From: Trichinella spiralis
Taxonomy: Eukaryota; Nematoda; Enoplea; Trichinellida; Trichinellidae
Length of the DNA stretch: 64,000 nucleotides
Assembly: GCA_000181795.3 (NCBI GenBank)
Contig: CM012954.1
Location: 7,791,377-7,855,376 of the forward strand
Direction of reading: 5' to 3'
Shown here: piece after piece, positions 14,811 through 28,067 of the stretch
Position numbering within the stretch: the first letter of the stretch is position 1
Layout: each line of letters begins with the position of its first letter
The notes under the pieces: model-generated
Databases searched by the model: none
What the model was told of the DNA's origin: nothing
Seen by the model: only the letters and a program-made list of their open reading frames with translations
Translations under genes and position numbers: made by a program

Positions 14811-17800
14811 TCAGTTTTTTGTTTGTGCTTGGAGGGCAGCAGGAAACGCAGTGGTTTGATTTGGACTGGCTGGCTGAGAAAAGCACATATCGCAGACAAG
14901 TCGATTAATCGGCACTTCTCCAATTGCTTCTTTGAATAGCAATCGCTCAATCAGATCGCTTGAAAGGCTTTTCACCAGTGACAACAAAGCAATCAGGTGG
15001 TTCGTACGAAACGTCTGCCACGGATACCGCAGCTGTTCATAACGACTAAGTCCAAGTCGTATCCCGTCTTCTCCACCTTTATCTGAATTAATTCATTAAT
15101 GAAAATAAGAAATAAAGAGCTTCCTTTTTTCATTTATAATAAATTATGATATAAAATGTATTATTTTCTTATTTATTAATAAAAAAATACTGATAAGATA
15201 AATTAATTTTCAATGTTATTTGATTATTTGAAAAAAAACAATATTTAATTAATAACAATTAAAACATATTTAAATGTTTATATTTGAAATGTAACTTACC
15301 ATTTCCGAGTAAAATTATTGTTCGCAGATAGCAGTACTCTACCGGGTCTACCTGCATTTCTTTAAATTTTGTACATATTTCAATCAATGTTTTCACCTCA
15401 GCCACAGCAGTCTCTTTGTCGCCTGTGAGCTCTGCAACAGCATTAGCATTTTGGAACAAACCAAACTGGGCAGCAACCAAAACAAATAATTCGTGCCATT
15501 TGTTTCCCAAAATATTCACCTAAACAATGTATGTATGTATATATATTTATTTATTTATCTAAGCATGCGTAAAAAATAAGTATTATTACTTGTTCAGGAC
15601 GAGATAATGTGGCAAACTGTGGTATTGTACGTGGCCAGCTGGTTATGAGAAACAAAAGACGAGCAGCTTGTTCTTTAAGCGCTTTGCTGGCGGAGACGGC
15701 CAAAGTTGAAGGCTGAAATACCAAATGCCGAACTTGTCGCTCCCACTCAGTCTGTTCACTTAATGCCTCTCTTACCTGATTCATTTCTGTTAGAGGCGGT
15801 GATGCAGCAGGAGCTTGAAGCTGCACCTGCTGAGAAGAGGAAAACAAGAACGGTAAAGTGAGGGAACTGAGCGAATCTGGGGGAGGCAGTGCGGCACCGC
15901 CGAACATCCGCCAGCTTGGGCTTAAAAACAAATACGGTGCAGCATTTTGCACCAGCGAATGAACTGCCAATGAGGGTGCCGCAACACTTGGAACTGAAAC
16001 TGCACCCAATTCCAAACTCGAACTCGATGCAGGCAACGGTTTATTATTCAGTTGTATAGTCGTTGGTTGGTTAAGATCTTCGAATGTGCCTCCTTTAAAA
16101 AAAAGTGACATTTGTCGACGCAAGGTTGAGTTGCGAGGGCCACGTTCATGTTGAACAGCTAAAAATAATCATAAATTGACTGATCATTTCAAAATAATAA
16201 ATTACTTTACCTTCTTTATTCATGCCAACCTGCAAGCATTTGCTAAGTCTGCATGCTCGGCATTGATTACGGTGTGTTTTATCCACAGTACAACTTCCTT
16301 CCTGACCTGTACCCCTTGCTTTACATACATACTGTCGATTTCGTCGAATTGATCTCTTAAAAATGTATTTTTAGTTTTTTTTACAATTACTGCTTACTGT
16401 TTAAACTTACTTTAAAAAAACCAGCACAACCATCGCATGCAAAAATACCATAATGTTTCCCTGATGAATGATCTTCACATACTTTGCACGGTATGTCCAA
16501 CAAAATGCGACCTACACAAGAAATGAAATGAAAAAAGTCTATACTTTCAAAACAAATTTTCATAAAACTTTAAAAAAGAATTTTCCATATTAACTTCATA
16601 CTTTTCTACTTCTGCTTTAATTTTTTTTCGAATTTTTAAGATTTGACATTTATTTTAATTAGTCAAAGTTTAAATTAATTTAACAATTTTCACTAAAATT
16701 AGTTTAGATTGTAAATAATTTCAACATTCTATTCTAGAAATAAAAGTGAACATAAATTCTGAGTCTCCAGTGTATTCTGAACGTAAATAACTGCTTACAG
16801 CGTTATTATAATTATTCACAAAATAATGAAATAGCTCAAAAACTAATGGCCACAATTCATAAGTGGTCATGTCTAACAGCTAATTTTGATTTGCAGGCAA
16901 CCAGATGAAAAACACATAACCAATTTAGTCTAACAACGGTAGCTTTTGACTGGCTTTCTCGGGCTTTTTCTCTGACCTCTTTGCGCTTTCTCAGTCATTC
17001 AATCAAGATTGCTTCATTGATTACTGCCGCTTTTCCAGGCTGTTCGATTCCGGTCTCCTAATGCATTCCGACTCGACCCAAAAGCAGTTTAATGATGAAT
17101 GCACGAAGGTGCCTGTAGCAGTGTCAAATATGGACGTTCCCGATTTTCCATTTACCTTTTAATCGATCTAAACGCTCTGATAGCAAACTTCATCGTTAAA
17201 AGCTGCCCCCTTCACGACCGAAATTATAAATGAAAGAATTAGAAAGATTCTGTCAAAGAACAAAAGGTTGTATTTGTAAACTAAAAGCAAATGTAAAAAA
17301 CATACAAAAGTAATGAAATTTTTTGTCGAAATAATCGAAACGCAAAGTTATTAACAAAGTTACTTTGCAATATTTTAGCACGTAATTATTTGCTTTTCTC
17401 ATATCAAACTGAAATTAATTTATTCTTTTAAAAATAATCAGAACAAAAAATTAGTTAATTCTCTAAATATTTAAGTAAAAACAACGAATAATCTAAAGTT
17501 TAATACAGAGTGCAAAATATTTTCATGTAAGATCATATATTTCCTCTATTTTACAATGATTGAAAATGTACATCAATGCATTATTGCACACACATTTGCA
17601 TTAACTGTAAAAAAATGTGCAATGAATATTAACTATCAGAAACTGAATGCAATAAAATTCAGCTGATTCTTGCTTGTTTACTGTAAAAAAATACTTTTTA
17701 CAAAAAAGGAATCATTTTCTTTAATTTCAACGTCCTTCAGGTTAACAGACCCTGTTGTCGATAATTCCTATTTTTAAAAGCTGCTCATTTCCATAATTTG

Positions 17801-20140
17801 CAAAACTGCTTCCCTATTACTTTCTTTTTTTTATTTAAACAGCTAATTCATGAACTGCATACATCATTGTTCAATTTTAAGAAGAAAAAAGAAGTTCAGT
17901 ATAAAAACTTCCTTTCCTGTCATAGAACTACAGAGTAGCAAATTTTTGTTTGCACAATGGTAACAAAAACACTTCAACTTTCGGCAACCAATTGACCCCT
18001 CCTTAAAATCACTGCCTCCTTTGCTAAAGCACTCGTGATAGAGCGTGCTTGACAATGATAAAGCACAACAGTATGAATTCAAATATAATTTAAATACAAA
18101 TAAATTTATTCTATTTATATTTCATGCAATGTTATAATTCTTTTTCACAAACATTTTCTTTTGTTATTTATGAATATGATTCACATTGCTTAAAAATTTC
18201 AAATGCTATACGCACAAACTGTCTGCACGTTAGTTCGTTACATCCGTAATATTACTATTTTCTGTCTTTGCTTTAAATATGGAATTAAAATTTAAAACTA
18301 TTAATTAAAATGTTTAACTCTCATGTTGTTTAACTGATCATCTTATATTTAATTACTTTCATTTTTTCTCTATTTAGTTTCCTTTAATCTGTCATCTTGA
18401 CAGTTTAAATCATTATTAATAGTTAAGTGTCAATGAAGAAACAACTCAATTCAGTTCACCGTTGCGGACAAAATTAATAACTGCTAATCAACTATATGCG
18501 TGATTGGTGTGTTTATATGTGATTATGATAACATGGCTTCCTAAAAGACCCTTTCCAGGTGTTCCATTGTCAGGAAAATGTAGCAAAATTTGGAATGATG
18601 CTTGCTCTTTCTCGCCCAATAAACACACAAACTACATTAGCCGACGAAGCGGAGGAAGTGAGCCTGCCGAGCATTGTCTGATGATACACTCAGCACACAA
18701 TAGAGTTTGTACAGCTTAATGACCACCGTGTAAACATAAAATTATCACCATTATTCAGCGCAAGCATGCCAGACAGTTCAGGTCGGGTCGCTGAAGCCTA
18801 CCTCAGGCTATGCTTCTTTCCGGTCAGCTTTTCCGTTTTCTGCTTTTGTTAGTGCTAAACGGTCCATACTAGGGGGGTCATTGTCACCCTAATTGAAGGT
18901 AATGGACCACCGTATATTGACTAGCTAGTCAAAAAAACATTTAGCCAAGTTTGTTTTCTTACGCGACGGGACGTGATCAAGGCTAAATATGATCACTTTG
19001 GGCATTTTCAGCTTAAAGTAAACTAACTAAGCTGACCGGAAGTTTAATTTACTAAACATTATATCACCGGAAATACTACTGTAAATTATACAATCCAAAA
19101 AACTAATTCTTGTTTTTGCAAGAAAATTCGAAATGATTAAAAATTTCACTTCCTGGATAAATAATTTCTTTATAAAGTCAAGTAAAAGCAAATGCATCCT
19201 TGATGAAACTGTTTTTTGATTGTTTGAAGAATTTAAATGCACAAACACTCAATTTCATAAAGAATACTCCAAATCTCAAATGTGTTAAAAATTGATGCTG
19301 AAATTTCAGATAAGCTTATTTTGAAATGATGTGATATATGACAAAATGACCAAACAAAAAAACTTCTATAAAAGATCATTAACATTTTCAGATTTAAAAG
19401 GTGTTTCCATTTATTTCATTAATACCCAGATCAATCAAACTCTTATCCATGCTCTTATGAATTCGCCTTATTCGCTCTTATACTTTGTTAATTTCACTAT
19501 AATATAGCTAACATTTTACAGTTCACATAATGCAGACGTAAAATTTACCGCAATAAAAAAGTTTCTTTCGTTCATAGGCTCACAACAATACAACTTCAAT
19601 GCACAAATCAAATTAAATTCTGTATAATGCAATATGAAACACCACTAAAATGTATTCCGTAGCTAGTTTGGTACAATAAAAAAGAAAACTAAAACTTTAA
19701 TATCTCACACTCCCATTATATGAGAACTTGCTTGGAAATAAAAAAAAAATAAGCTCTGAATACATTCTTCAGCATAATATAACTCTCACATTACATATTT
19801 TGCTATAATTGGAAGAAGAAAAGCAACATTTACATGCTTGTCATCATGTGAATATGAAAAGTGTGCAACTATACGAAACAAATATGAAACTGTGTGTAAA
19901 TTATGTAGAAGCTTAATGAAGTTATCCACCTTAAGAATTGAATTGAAATGATATTTATCATAATAATGATAAAGGGTACTTAAGTTCATAAACGAAAACA
20001 AAACATGAAAATAATAATCACATTATGATCAGACATCTGTAAGTCTGACGATAATAAAAATGCATATTTAGTGATAAACCAAATGTACAAAGTTAAAAAG
20101 TAAAAATAAAAATAAACTTACCTGATGTAACTGTGGCCAT
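14811..20140 (-). CDS. tll: Tailless/NR2E1-type orphan nuclear receptor
   Basis: Six exons (20140-20122, 16511-16411, 16355-16211, 16158-15590, 15519-15300, 15082-14811) join to 441 residues. NR2E1 receptors (fly Tailless, vertebrate TLX, C. elegans NHR-67) are DNA-binding regulators of head, brain and sensory development. The first zinc finger begins at [19 protein letters not shown] and has the P-box CDGCAGFFK, the Ala matching fly Tailless. The second finger contains [17 protein letters not shown], followed by the family-specific [15 protein letters not shown] Ser/Pro/Ala-rich hinge of roughly 100 residues leads to a ligand-binding domain ([39 protein letters not shown]), and [14 protein letters not shown] near the end matches the C-terminal helix region. 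The second finger carries three extra residues between its first two cysteines. The first coding exon is only 19 b and is separated from the DNA-binding domain by 3.6 kb. Confidence 0.93.
16512..20121 (-). other. Long first intron of the tailless-type gene
   Basis: A 3.6-kb intron, far longer than other introns in the window. AT-rich DNA is broken by GC-richer islets around 16850-17230 and 18480-18910 that code for nothing recognisable. Such a first intron in a developmental regulator commonly houses enhancers; here that is inference from composition and position. Confidence 0.5.
18875..18889. promoter_or_regulatory. Candidate inverted nuclear-receptor half-sites
   Basis: GGGTCA, a 3-b spacer, then TCACCC: two near-consensus hormone-receptor half-sites in inverted orientation with spacing 3, inside intron 1 of a nuclear receptor gene. 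The geometry is that of a palindromic response element. Binding by any receptor is untested, and NR2E1 proteins themselves usually prefer AAGTCA-type sites. Confidence 0.25.
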
Positions 20141-23100
20141 TGTTTTTGTTGAACACCGGAAACGATAGCAATGATGCGGGATAGTAGCAGCAAGTGAAGT
20201 TACAGTCGCCGAAGTGCTACTGACTAACTTGACTAATTGATACAGTGACTGACTTATCGACGTAGACGGTGATTGGCTAACAGTCTCATGGACCGCCCCT
20301 TGTTGTCAATAGGAGTTTAGCGAATAGAGTCGTCGTTTATTAGAATGCAAGCTGTTGGCAAGTCGATAGCCACTGAACTGGCAGTATCAGGAATTATTGT
20401 TTAATAAATGCTGATTGGTCAGTTTTTAGTCTCTGTTCGGCAATGCCGGCCGGTTGTTTGCCAAAGCACTTCAGCAGCCCTTGATGAATGCTTAATCGCC
20501 GGTTGGTCTGTAGCCAGCGGCTAAGCGGACCAATATTGTCCAGCTACTGAGAAATGGAATTGCATACCATTCTTCTTTCCACAACATCATCGGTCAGACA
20601 TCTGCTCGCATGATATGTCCATAATTAATCAAGTTGCTGCTTATGAAAGTAGTCGCATCTTTATTACCGTAACTCACCGCCCACACATTTGTTCTATTCA
20701 CAGCAATCACAGCTGCTGGCACTTCACAGCCCTGGCTCAAACGACATATCGGACAAGATCAATTGAGCATCGCCTGACAGTTATAAGGCTTACTGTCAGA
20801 AAAAAAGCGGATTTAAAATCCGGTCAAGATAGGAGTGATTTGCTGACTAAGCAATAAATGTGAATCAATGTCACAGGCATACTAGACGCAATGGAGCCGA
20901 TACATGACAAAATGTTTATCGCTTCTGCAGCACCTTTCTCTTAAAAGTTTTATCGAACGAATTCAATTATACAAACATAATTTTCATGCTCATGCCAAAT
21001 CATTGTTCATGCTGTTCAAGCATAAAAATCAAAATAAGCATACTTATAACCAGCATTTCTTGTTATTTACACACGTCAAACAGGAAATTCTTTTTTTGAA
21101 ATTAATATCTAAAACAGAAGAATAAACTTCTAAACTGATGCGCATGTATAAAAGCAATAAAACAAAAGAAATTAAGGATATTCACAAAACAAAATAAAAT
21201 AGACCAAACAGTCACAGCAACAAGCAATGATCATTCTTATCAAAGAAAATTAACTTAGCATCAGCAGTAAGAATTCATGATAACAAATAAAGGTAATTTG
21301 CATACTCTCTGCATAATGCAAATTATTTTCACATTTATCATTATCATTTCAACAAGTGCTTTTCAAAAAATATTTGAAATACTGAAATGAAAGAAAATAT
21401 TGAAATATTTCTTTCAAATTAATACAAAGTACTTTTTCATGCTATTATTACATTATTGACAAATATGCATCAAAAAGCAAAATTTATCGGTAAAATATTG
21501 ATAGAGAAAATATCTCTCTACAGCGTCAATTGTCGCTTATTAAAAGTGTTCCGAAATCTGAAGGGAACTTTTTATTAGGTACTCAAATTAAATCTTAGCA
21601 CTTATTCCACATCAACAGATACATAAGTAATCTGATAGGCGTGCAAGTGTCAACTGCATAAATCATCGACCAAACCATCCGTAAAATCATTGCGTTGTTG
21701 ACACTGCTGTTGATCAGATATGCGCATTCTCATGGTTGAATGCGTCGATGTGAAATGACCAAATCCCTGCAGCTAATTTCAGCTCCGCTAATTGCTAGCT
21801 GGTTAACACGCGCTCTTGATGCCGTCAAATTTTCTATAACTGCTTGTGCCAGCCGACCGGACTGATAATTGATTCTGATTGGTCATAATATGCACGTCAC
21901 CCTACTGTACCTTTGCACGCCACGTTACTGCATGACAAAAAGTAATTGTTCACCCGTCACCAATTGGAATTAAACCAGCCGGCTCAGTTTAAATTTGGTA
22001 TTTCACCGACAGTAAAATTACTATCACGTCTTTTGTTTTTCCTGAACCATTCTGAAAAAAAATCGAAACTGAGCAATAAGCAATGTGCAACTTATATAAA
22101 AATTAGCTTCACAACTCAACATCTTCTATGCAAAATTCTGACAGTATTTCAAAGAGAAAAAAAATTACATCCACATCACAATTATGTCTTCACACTACAT
22201 TAAACGCATTCACAGTATGTTTGCACAATTGAATGCAATCACTTACGTACAGTGAATAGATTCTGTGACAAATATTGGTAAACACGTTCAGCTTAAAAGA
22301 ATTTTATCATTTTCATTCAGATTCGATTTCTTGTGAAAACTACAAAAAAATTTTAAGCAATAAATAAAAGTACATAAATAAAACAACGTTTCACAAGTAA
22401 AAACTGCATTGCAACAATGACAATTAAATTCAAAAAAAAAGAGCAGCTTTCCAAATTTTATTTCATCATTCCTAAAAACGACAACTATTTCTTTTCTTTT
22501 TTTGCTTTAACATGAGGAATATTTCAGAATGAAAATATTTTTGAACTGCATCATTCTAATGAAGACGGTATTAATGACAAGAAGTATCATCGTGACACTG
22601 AGTTGGAAAAGTATAAGAGATGAAGAGCTCAGGTCAACAATTTTGCAGTCCTGTCAGCCTTGATCTGGTCCGATTATGGCTCGCTGTTTGCTTAATCACG
22701 TCATGGTCAAAAGGGGTCGCCTGTTACAGGCTATTTTGATGCTTTTCTTAATTCCTGGTCGTATCTGACAATTGAAAAATCTGTGCAACGCACAATTTTG
22801 CGAGTTGTTCACGTTGAAATGTGTGAACAAACACACCTGCAAAACAGACCAATACAGTAAAGATAATCACAGAAACTCAGAGGTGACAATCAGAAGTGAC
22901 GTGTTTTCTCCCAGGCTAGTCGATTATCACAAGAGTACTGTTTGCTAAATCACTTAACCTCCATGCAAAAGCCGGCAAGGCTGCCGGTTGGCTAACAGCT
23001 TCCACCCTATACAACAGAAGCAGCCGGCCGTATTTTTGTCCCAACAAAAGCACACTTGAACCGTTTCTGCGCCTGAGCCGCCAAAAGTGGTCGATCGGTT

Positions 23101-23721
23101 AAAAGCACGCTGCCTGCTCAATGGCCGCTTAGCTGAGCAGTGATGTTTTATCAATTGAAAAACCAGCGATTTGCACACTTTTTGTTTGCACCTCTTCACT
23201 GCTGACGGTCTGGAAAACACCAAATACGGAACAACGGCATTGTTACACGGAAACAACTCTCCAAAAAATATGCCCTTCGAGTATTTCTTTGTTAGTAGAT
23301 AGTCTTTCTTCATTGTCTGACAAAAGTCTGTGATGCCTGGGCTAAAAAAATATTTTAATTGCATTCATTTTACATTCCACTTTAAAAAGTTTGTTCTTTC
23401 TTCAATGCATGCTTCTTTAATCAATGCTTGTTCATTTTCTCTTTAAATAAAAATATCTACAGTAATGACAACAGTTTATTCCAAGTAAACACGTGCTTTT
23501 CTCATGAAATATTACTGAAAAAACTTATTCCATTAATTAAACCAACTGCTATAATTTAAAAAGCCAGATTCATCAGTAGAATGCTACAAAAAACCGTTTT
23601 GCACTTTAAAAATATTACAAGAGTTTATTAACTGAACAACTTCCGTAGTAATAAAAATAAATGTACAACATAATACGGCATCTGTTTACACACAAACGAA
23701 AACGTTACCTATCAGTTTCTT
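20141..23721. promoter_or_regulatory. Upstream gene-free domain of the tailless-type gene
   Basis: About 3.6 kb without a convincing gene. GC-richer islets lie near 20140-20610, 20620-20880, 21620-21940 and 22570-23350, separated by AT-rich DNA. Reversed CCAAT boxes (ATTGG) occur at about 20271, 20414 and 21879. A TGACTT (AAGTCA in gene orientation, the TLX/Tailless half-site) lies at 20250-20255, about 110 b upstream of the start codon. This is probably the promoter and distal control region of the receptor gene; assignment rests on position and composition only. Confidence 0.4.
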
Positions 23722-25829
23722 TTAAAATAAAGACCACATTCCACCACCTGCATAAGGCTGCGTAAACATAAAATTATCATACAAAGAAGCACCACTAAAG
23801 GGTGTAGCCCCATATTGTCCATAACCTCTAAAATCACCACCACCACCACCACCAAACGAAGGCCAGTCGATTATTTCACCAAGCAGTATTATTTGCGCTG
23901 GTATTCTCTGTGGTGCAGCTCCAGTACCAGGCAAAAATGGAGGAGCTATAAGAAAAAATGGCAATTAATTTATTACATTATAAGAATTTTTTTCTTATGC
24001 TTTGAAAATATTATCTTGTATCAGTAAATATCCGTCTCAATAGACTAAAATAGTTAATCATCTAAACGTTTCTGCAAGCTACTAAATTAAAAAAATCATA
24101 TGACAAAAGTTCATAAAAAATAAACTAACAAAACCTGTTTAAAAAACATATATAAATAAATACTGATATTATATATTAAAAGTTGTACATCAGTTATTCG
24201 GCTTACATCCTGAAATACTTCATCTTAGAAAAATAATAAATAAATAAATAAAATCACCAAAGTAGTTAAAATTCTGAAGCACAGGTGGATAAACGTAAGA
24301 AGGAATATTTCTACCAGGGATGAAAGGTCGGTATACTGCAGGACGAGGCATGATAGGAACTAATGCAAACAAGTAACGCAAATTGCCTAAAATTATGAAA
24401 TCAGTTTTATCATTTTATGAAAAAGAAATCATTTACATTACCTAAATCAATGCACGATTTATTACCCTCGTTATAAAACTGCCCAAATGGACAATTTTTC
24501 GATGAGTTCATTTGCTGAGTGTCGGTAAATCTGTCAACACCATCGTCACATGGTTTTTGCTTTTCTGAGAAACAAGGAATCAAGGAACTGCTTCCAGTTT
24601 TTGCATTTTTAACTGCAATTTGTGCCTGTGACTTCAAATTCTTTGTTTTGTAAGTATTGTCATTTGAATTTTTCAAACAGCACCTCCTCAACGCATCATA
24701 CCTCATACCTATCAGGCATTGTTTTATTTCCCAAATTCCTTTGTGCGATGATGATCTACAATCATAATAACACTGATAAATCACAAATTCAGAAAAATAC
24801 TTCATACTTTGTAATCTTTAAAAAACACTTCACATTATATTAAAAAACTAACATAAAATCCATATATTTATTTATTTACTTATATACACCTTTAAAACAC
24901 AGAGGCATCTTAGTACTTGAAATGTCATAAAATTATAAGAAAAGAAGTATTAACAAAATAAATGAACGTTGAATTAAATATTAAGAGCAAATAACATCCA
25001 TCATGGATAAACAGTAAATATATATATATATTAGAGAATTTACTTCTGAATTTTTGAAGCTTTCGACGTTTCACATGAAACATATTGCCTACTGTTCACA
25101 GGCAGAGGAAAGGACAAATATGGATCACATGGGCGACCCAAAAGAGCTCGAACTCCTTCCTGTGATAAAACAGATAATGGAGCAGCGGAACTGAATTCTG
25201 AAAATGAACAAAACATTATTTCTAGAGTAATAAAACATATCGATGCAATTTTAATAACTGAATATTGCTGTGATATGAAAACAGTCATTTATTTAACAAT
25301 AAATCCAAGTAGAGAAAAAATTCTTTTTCCATCGCTTACTTCGTTTCAAATTGTGTTTCTAACATTTGCATAAAAAAGGAAGGATGAAGCACAAAATTGG
25401 CAGAAATTTCTAGACAAATAATTCTGACAAAAATGACAATTGTAAAAAATAAAAAAAACATGCTCTGTAAAAATAAATACATGAATATTATTAGCATTAT
25501 TGAAAAGCATCATTTATTCAGTTTACAAATTTCATTAATACTGTAGATCTAAATTAAATTTCAAAAAATTATGCAACGTATACATTAAATTTATTTAAGC
25601 TATTCAACACTGCAAAAGCATAGCACTGAAAAACACGTCGAAATAAAATTCACTATTTTACATTTTTAAGTCATGTCTTTACTTTATAAATAAAGCGCTT
25701 ATAAATAAAAGAATAGAAAATCAATTCAAGCAAAGAATCTCATATAGACATACCTGTATTATTTGTCAAAGAGAATAAAAAAATAATTGAAAACAAATAT
25801 TCGTGAAAAGCCAACATGCGCTTGTCCAT
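23722..25829 (-). CDS. Secreted Cys-containing protein with Gly/aromatic C-terminus
   Basis: Five exons (25829-25754, 25197-25044, 24755-24442, 24386-24258, 23945-23722) splice in frame to 298 residues. The N-terminus (Met at residue 1 or 5) has a hydrophobic core typical of a signal peptide. Exons 2 and 3 contain spaced cysteines (RPCDPY, QYVSCE, IKQCLIG, RRCCL, CPFGQFYNEGNKSC) whose CPxGxxYxxxxxxC pattern recalls chitin-binding type-2 or similar extracellular modules. Exon 4 is Pro/Tyr-rich, and exon 5 has a run of six Gly followed by PFSGASLYDN, then QPYAGGG at the very end. Function is unknown; an extracellular structural role (cuticle or eggshell) is a guess from composition. The protein at 27.2-28.6 kb shares the Cys/CPSGLYFN-like pattern and may be a relative. 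Confidence 0.7.
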
Positions 25830-27196
25830 TGCAAGTGTTTCATCAGAATAGCAGAAGAGAAACTAAAAAATTCATTTTCTGCATACAAATGTTTTTTTTT
25901 CTCTTCAATTTAAAGAATCATATTTTTCTTCCTGCTCAACAGTGTTAATAGAACTTCGATGTTCGAAACATTCGTCGTCGTTTGCATTTCATAAAATTTT
26001 ACACAGATACAGACACACGGCTAATGCCAGTCGTGGAATAATATTTGAATAAAATGCTTCTGACAGAATTGCACAATAAATTTCCAGATGTATTCAAAAC
26101 AACGCGGATCAAATTAATTGGTGATAAACTAACATTACTTGAATCATGCAAAATGAAAACCTCACTAATACAGCAAATTTGCAAATCAGTTGCATGCGTG
26201 GAAATAGAAATAGAAAACAAACAATTTCATATTTGAAATTTACCAATAATTTTTATTGATATGAAAATTTTCAGTCATTCACGTGTTATATTTATTACTT
26301 ATTCTTTTGCCATTTATCCTATTTCCATTTCAAAAACATATTCAATGCTTTATTATACATATATAGTATAAAAGTAACTGTATATGTGTAAACATTTGCT
26401 TCTTAGTATACATTATAACACCATTTCTGCCATTAATCTTTGAAAACGTAAACTTTATATTTATAAAAATTATAAAATAATATAAAAAAATAAATAATTA
26501 AGCACAAGATTACTGCTTTCTGTGCCAATTATGAAATTGCATTAATATTAAACAAAGCTAAAGTAATAAAAACCGACAAATTTCAACCATACACTTTAGT
26601 TATCAAGAATTGTTCAATTTACTTCGATATATATTCAGGTTTAATTTACTACTACCAATAATAATAATAATAATAATAATAAAACATGCCTAACATATTC
26701 ATTATAACAATTCATCGCATAATATAAAAAATTTATAATGCAATGAAATTAATAATTACGTTATAGAAATAAAAATGACTTTCTGTTTATTCTCAATTTA
26801 ATAATTTGATTGAAATAAAATTAATAATATATTCAAAACAAAAATACAGAACTTCTTTTGAAAACGAAGTTACATTAACAATAAATTGATTAGCTGATGA
26901 AAAGTCAATTTTATTAGTAATTTTTATTCATTCCACTTGAGTCATTTCTACCCACCTCCAGTGAAAACAAGCAATTTAAACATTTAAACATTTTACAAAT
27001 ACCGTACAATCATAATAGATGGAATTTTTACGCACAGCATCTGATGATAATAATTCTTAATATTGTCATTTTCTACGTCATTCATTCATGTACATTAAAA
27101 ATGCAAACAATAAAATACTATAGAAGTGAATTCTTAGAGGGATTTAGCTGTTGAAAGCAGTTTGCCTTACTGCTCAGCTCATTAAAAAAAGCCTTT
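25830..27196. other. AT-rich intergenic region with AAT repeat
   Basis: Lies between two divergent secreted-protein genes and should hold both promoters. It includes an AATAAT run near 26656-26682. No supportable coding region; two overlapping opposite-strand frames around 26000-26236 have no start context or similarity that I recognise. Confidence 0.5.
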
Positions 27197-27537
27197 ATGG
27201 GTTATTTAACTCTAGCAGTTTTCATAATTTTAATATCAGCTACAGATGGTAAGTAATATTCTATTGTCATTCATATCAATTTAAATCACAGTACACTTTA
27301 AAATAAAAAATGCATCGTATTTGAATACAATGTAACAAATAAAAAATGCTCATCTGTTTACTTACTTACTTTCTTTCTTATTATAATTCAACAGATGCAT
27401 CTCCATTGCCACTGAATAAAAAAAATTGCCTGACCATTAATAACATTACAACACAGATTCAGCATACATATTTCGGCATTAATATTAATAATAATCGTTA
27501 TTATTACTCGGACACAATTTTTCCTAAAATAAAATAA
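27197..27537 (+). CDS. Small secreted protein (short product)
   Basis: Two exons (27197-27248, 27395-27537) give 64 residues. The first exon encodes MGYLTLAVFIILISATD, a signal peptide ending in phase 1. The second exon encodes an Asn/Tyr-rich mature part with one Cys and RYYYSD near its end, then a stop. Exon plan and phase match the small secreted genes at 47.8, 49.0, 56.5 and 58.3 kb. The same first exon can also splice in frame to the exons at 27641 onward (see the long product), so this is either an independent gene or an alternative last exon. Confidence 0.55.
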
Positions 27538-28033
27538 TTATAATAATAAATAAACAACAAAAGAAAACAATTAAACAAAAAATGTAATAAAAATATAATG
27601 TAATATAATATGGTTATAATTATGTATACTGTTGTTGAAGGCAGAGGATCGGAAAGGAATATGCGAGAAATTGGTCAAATGATAGACCGCTCATTGCGAA
27701 TGTCTGCTGTAATGTATCCAAAAACGAACGGTGAATTCAGAAACAGCAGAGTGTTTGAAAATTTGTTCCAAGGCAATCAGCAGTTTGATCACCAGACGCC
27801 GAATGGCGTTCAACTCAGATTTCTTTCCAGTTTAGCAAGCATCCCAGGACTTTCATCCATGCCAGGTTTCTCCGCTTTACAGGGAATACTTTCAGCTGGC
27901 CTGATGCCTTGTCCATTAGGTATGCGACGATATGCATATTTACAATTTAACTTTTATCATTCGAACAACAGTGCTTCAACTAATCGACTAAAGAGAAGAA
28001 AACAATTACTCAATGAATAACTTTTACATAATG

Positions 28034-28067
<34 letters not shown>

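Noticed and set aside
22954-23364. 136-codon minus-strand frame
   Set aside because: It lies in a GC-richer non-coding islet upstream of the nuclear receptor. Residue order looks random with scattered Cys and no domain, and no partner exons or start context support it.
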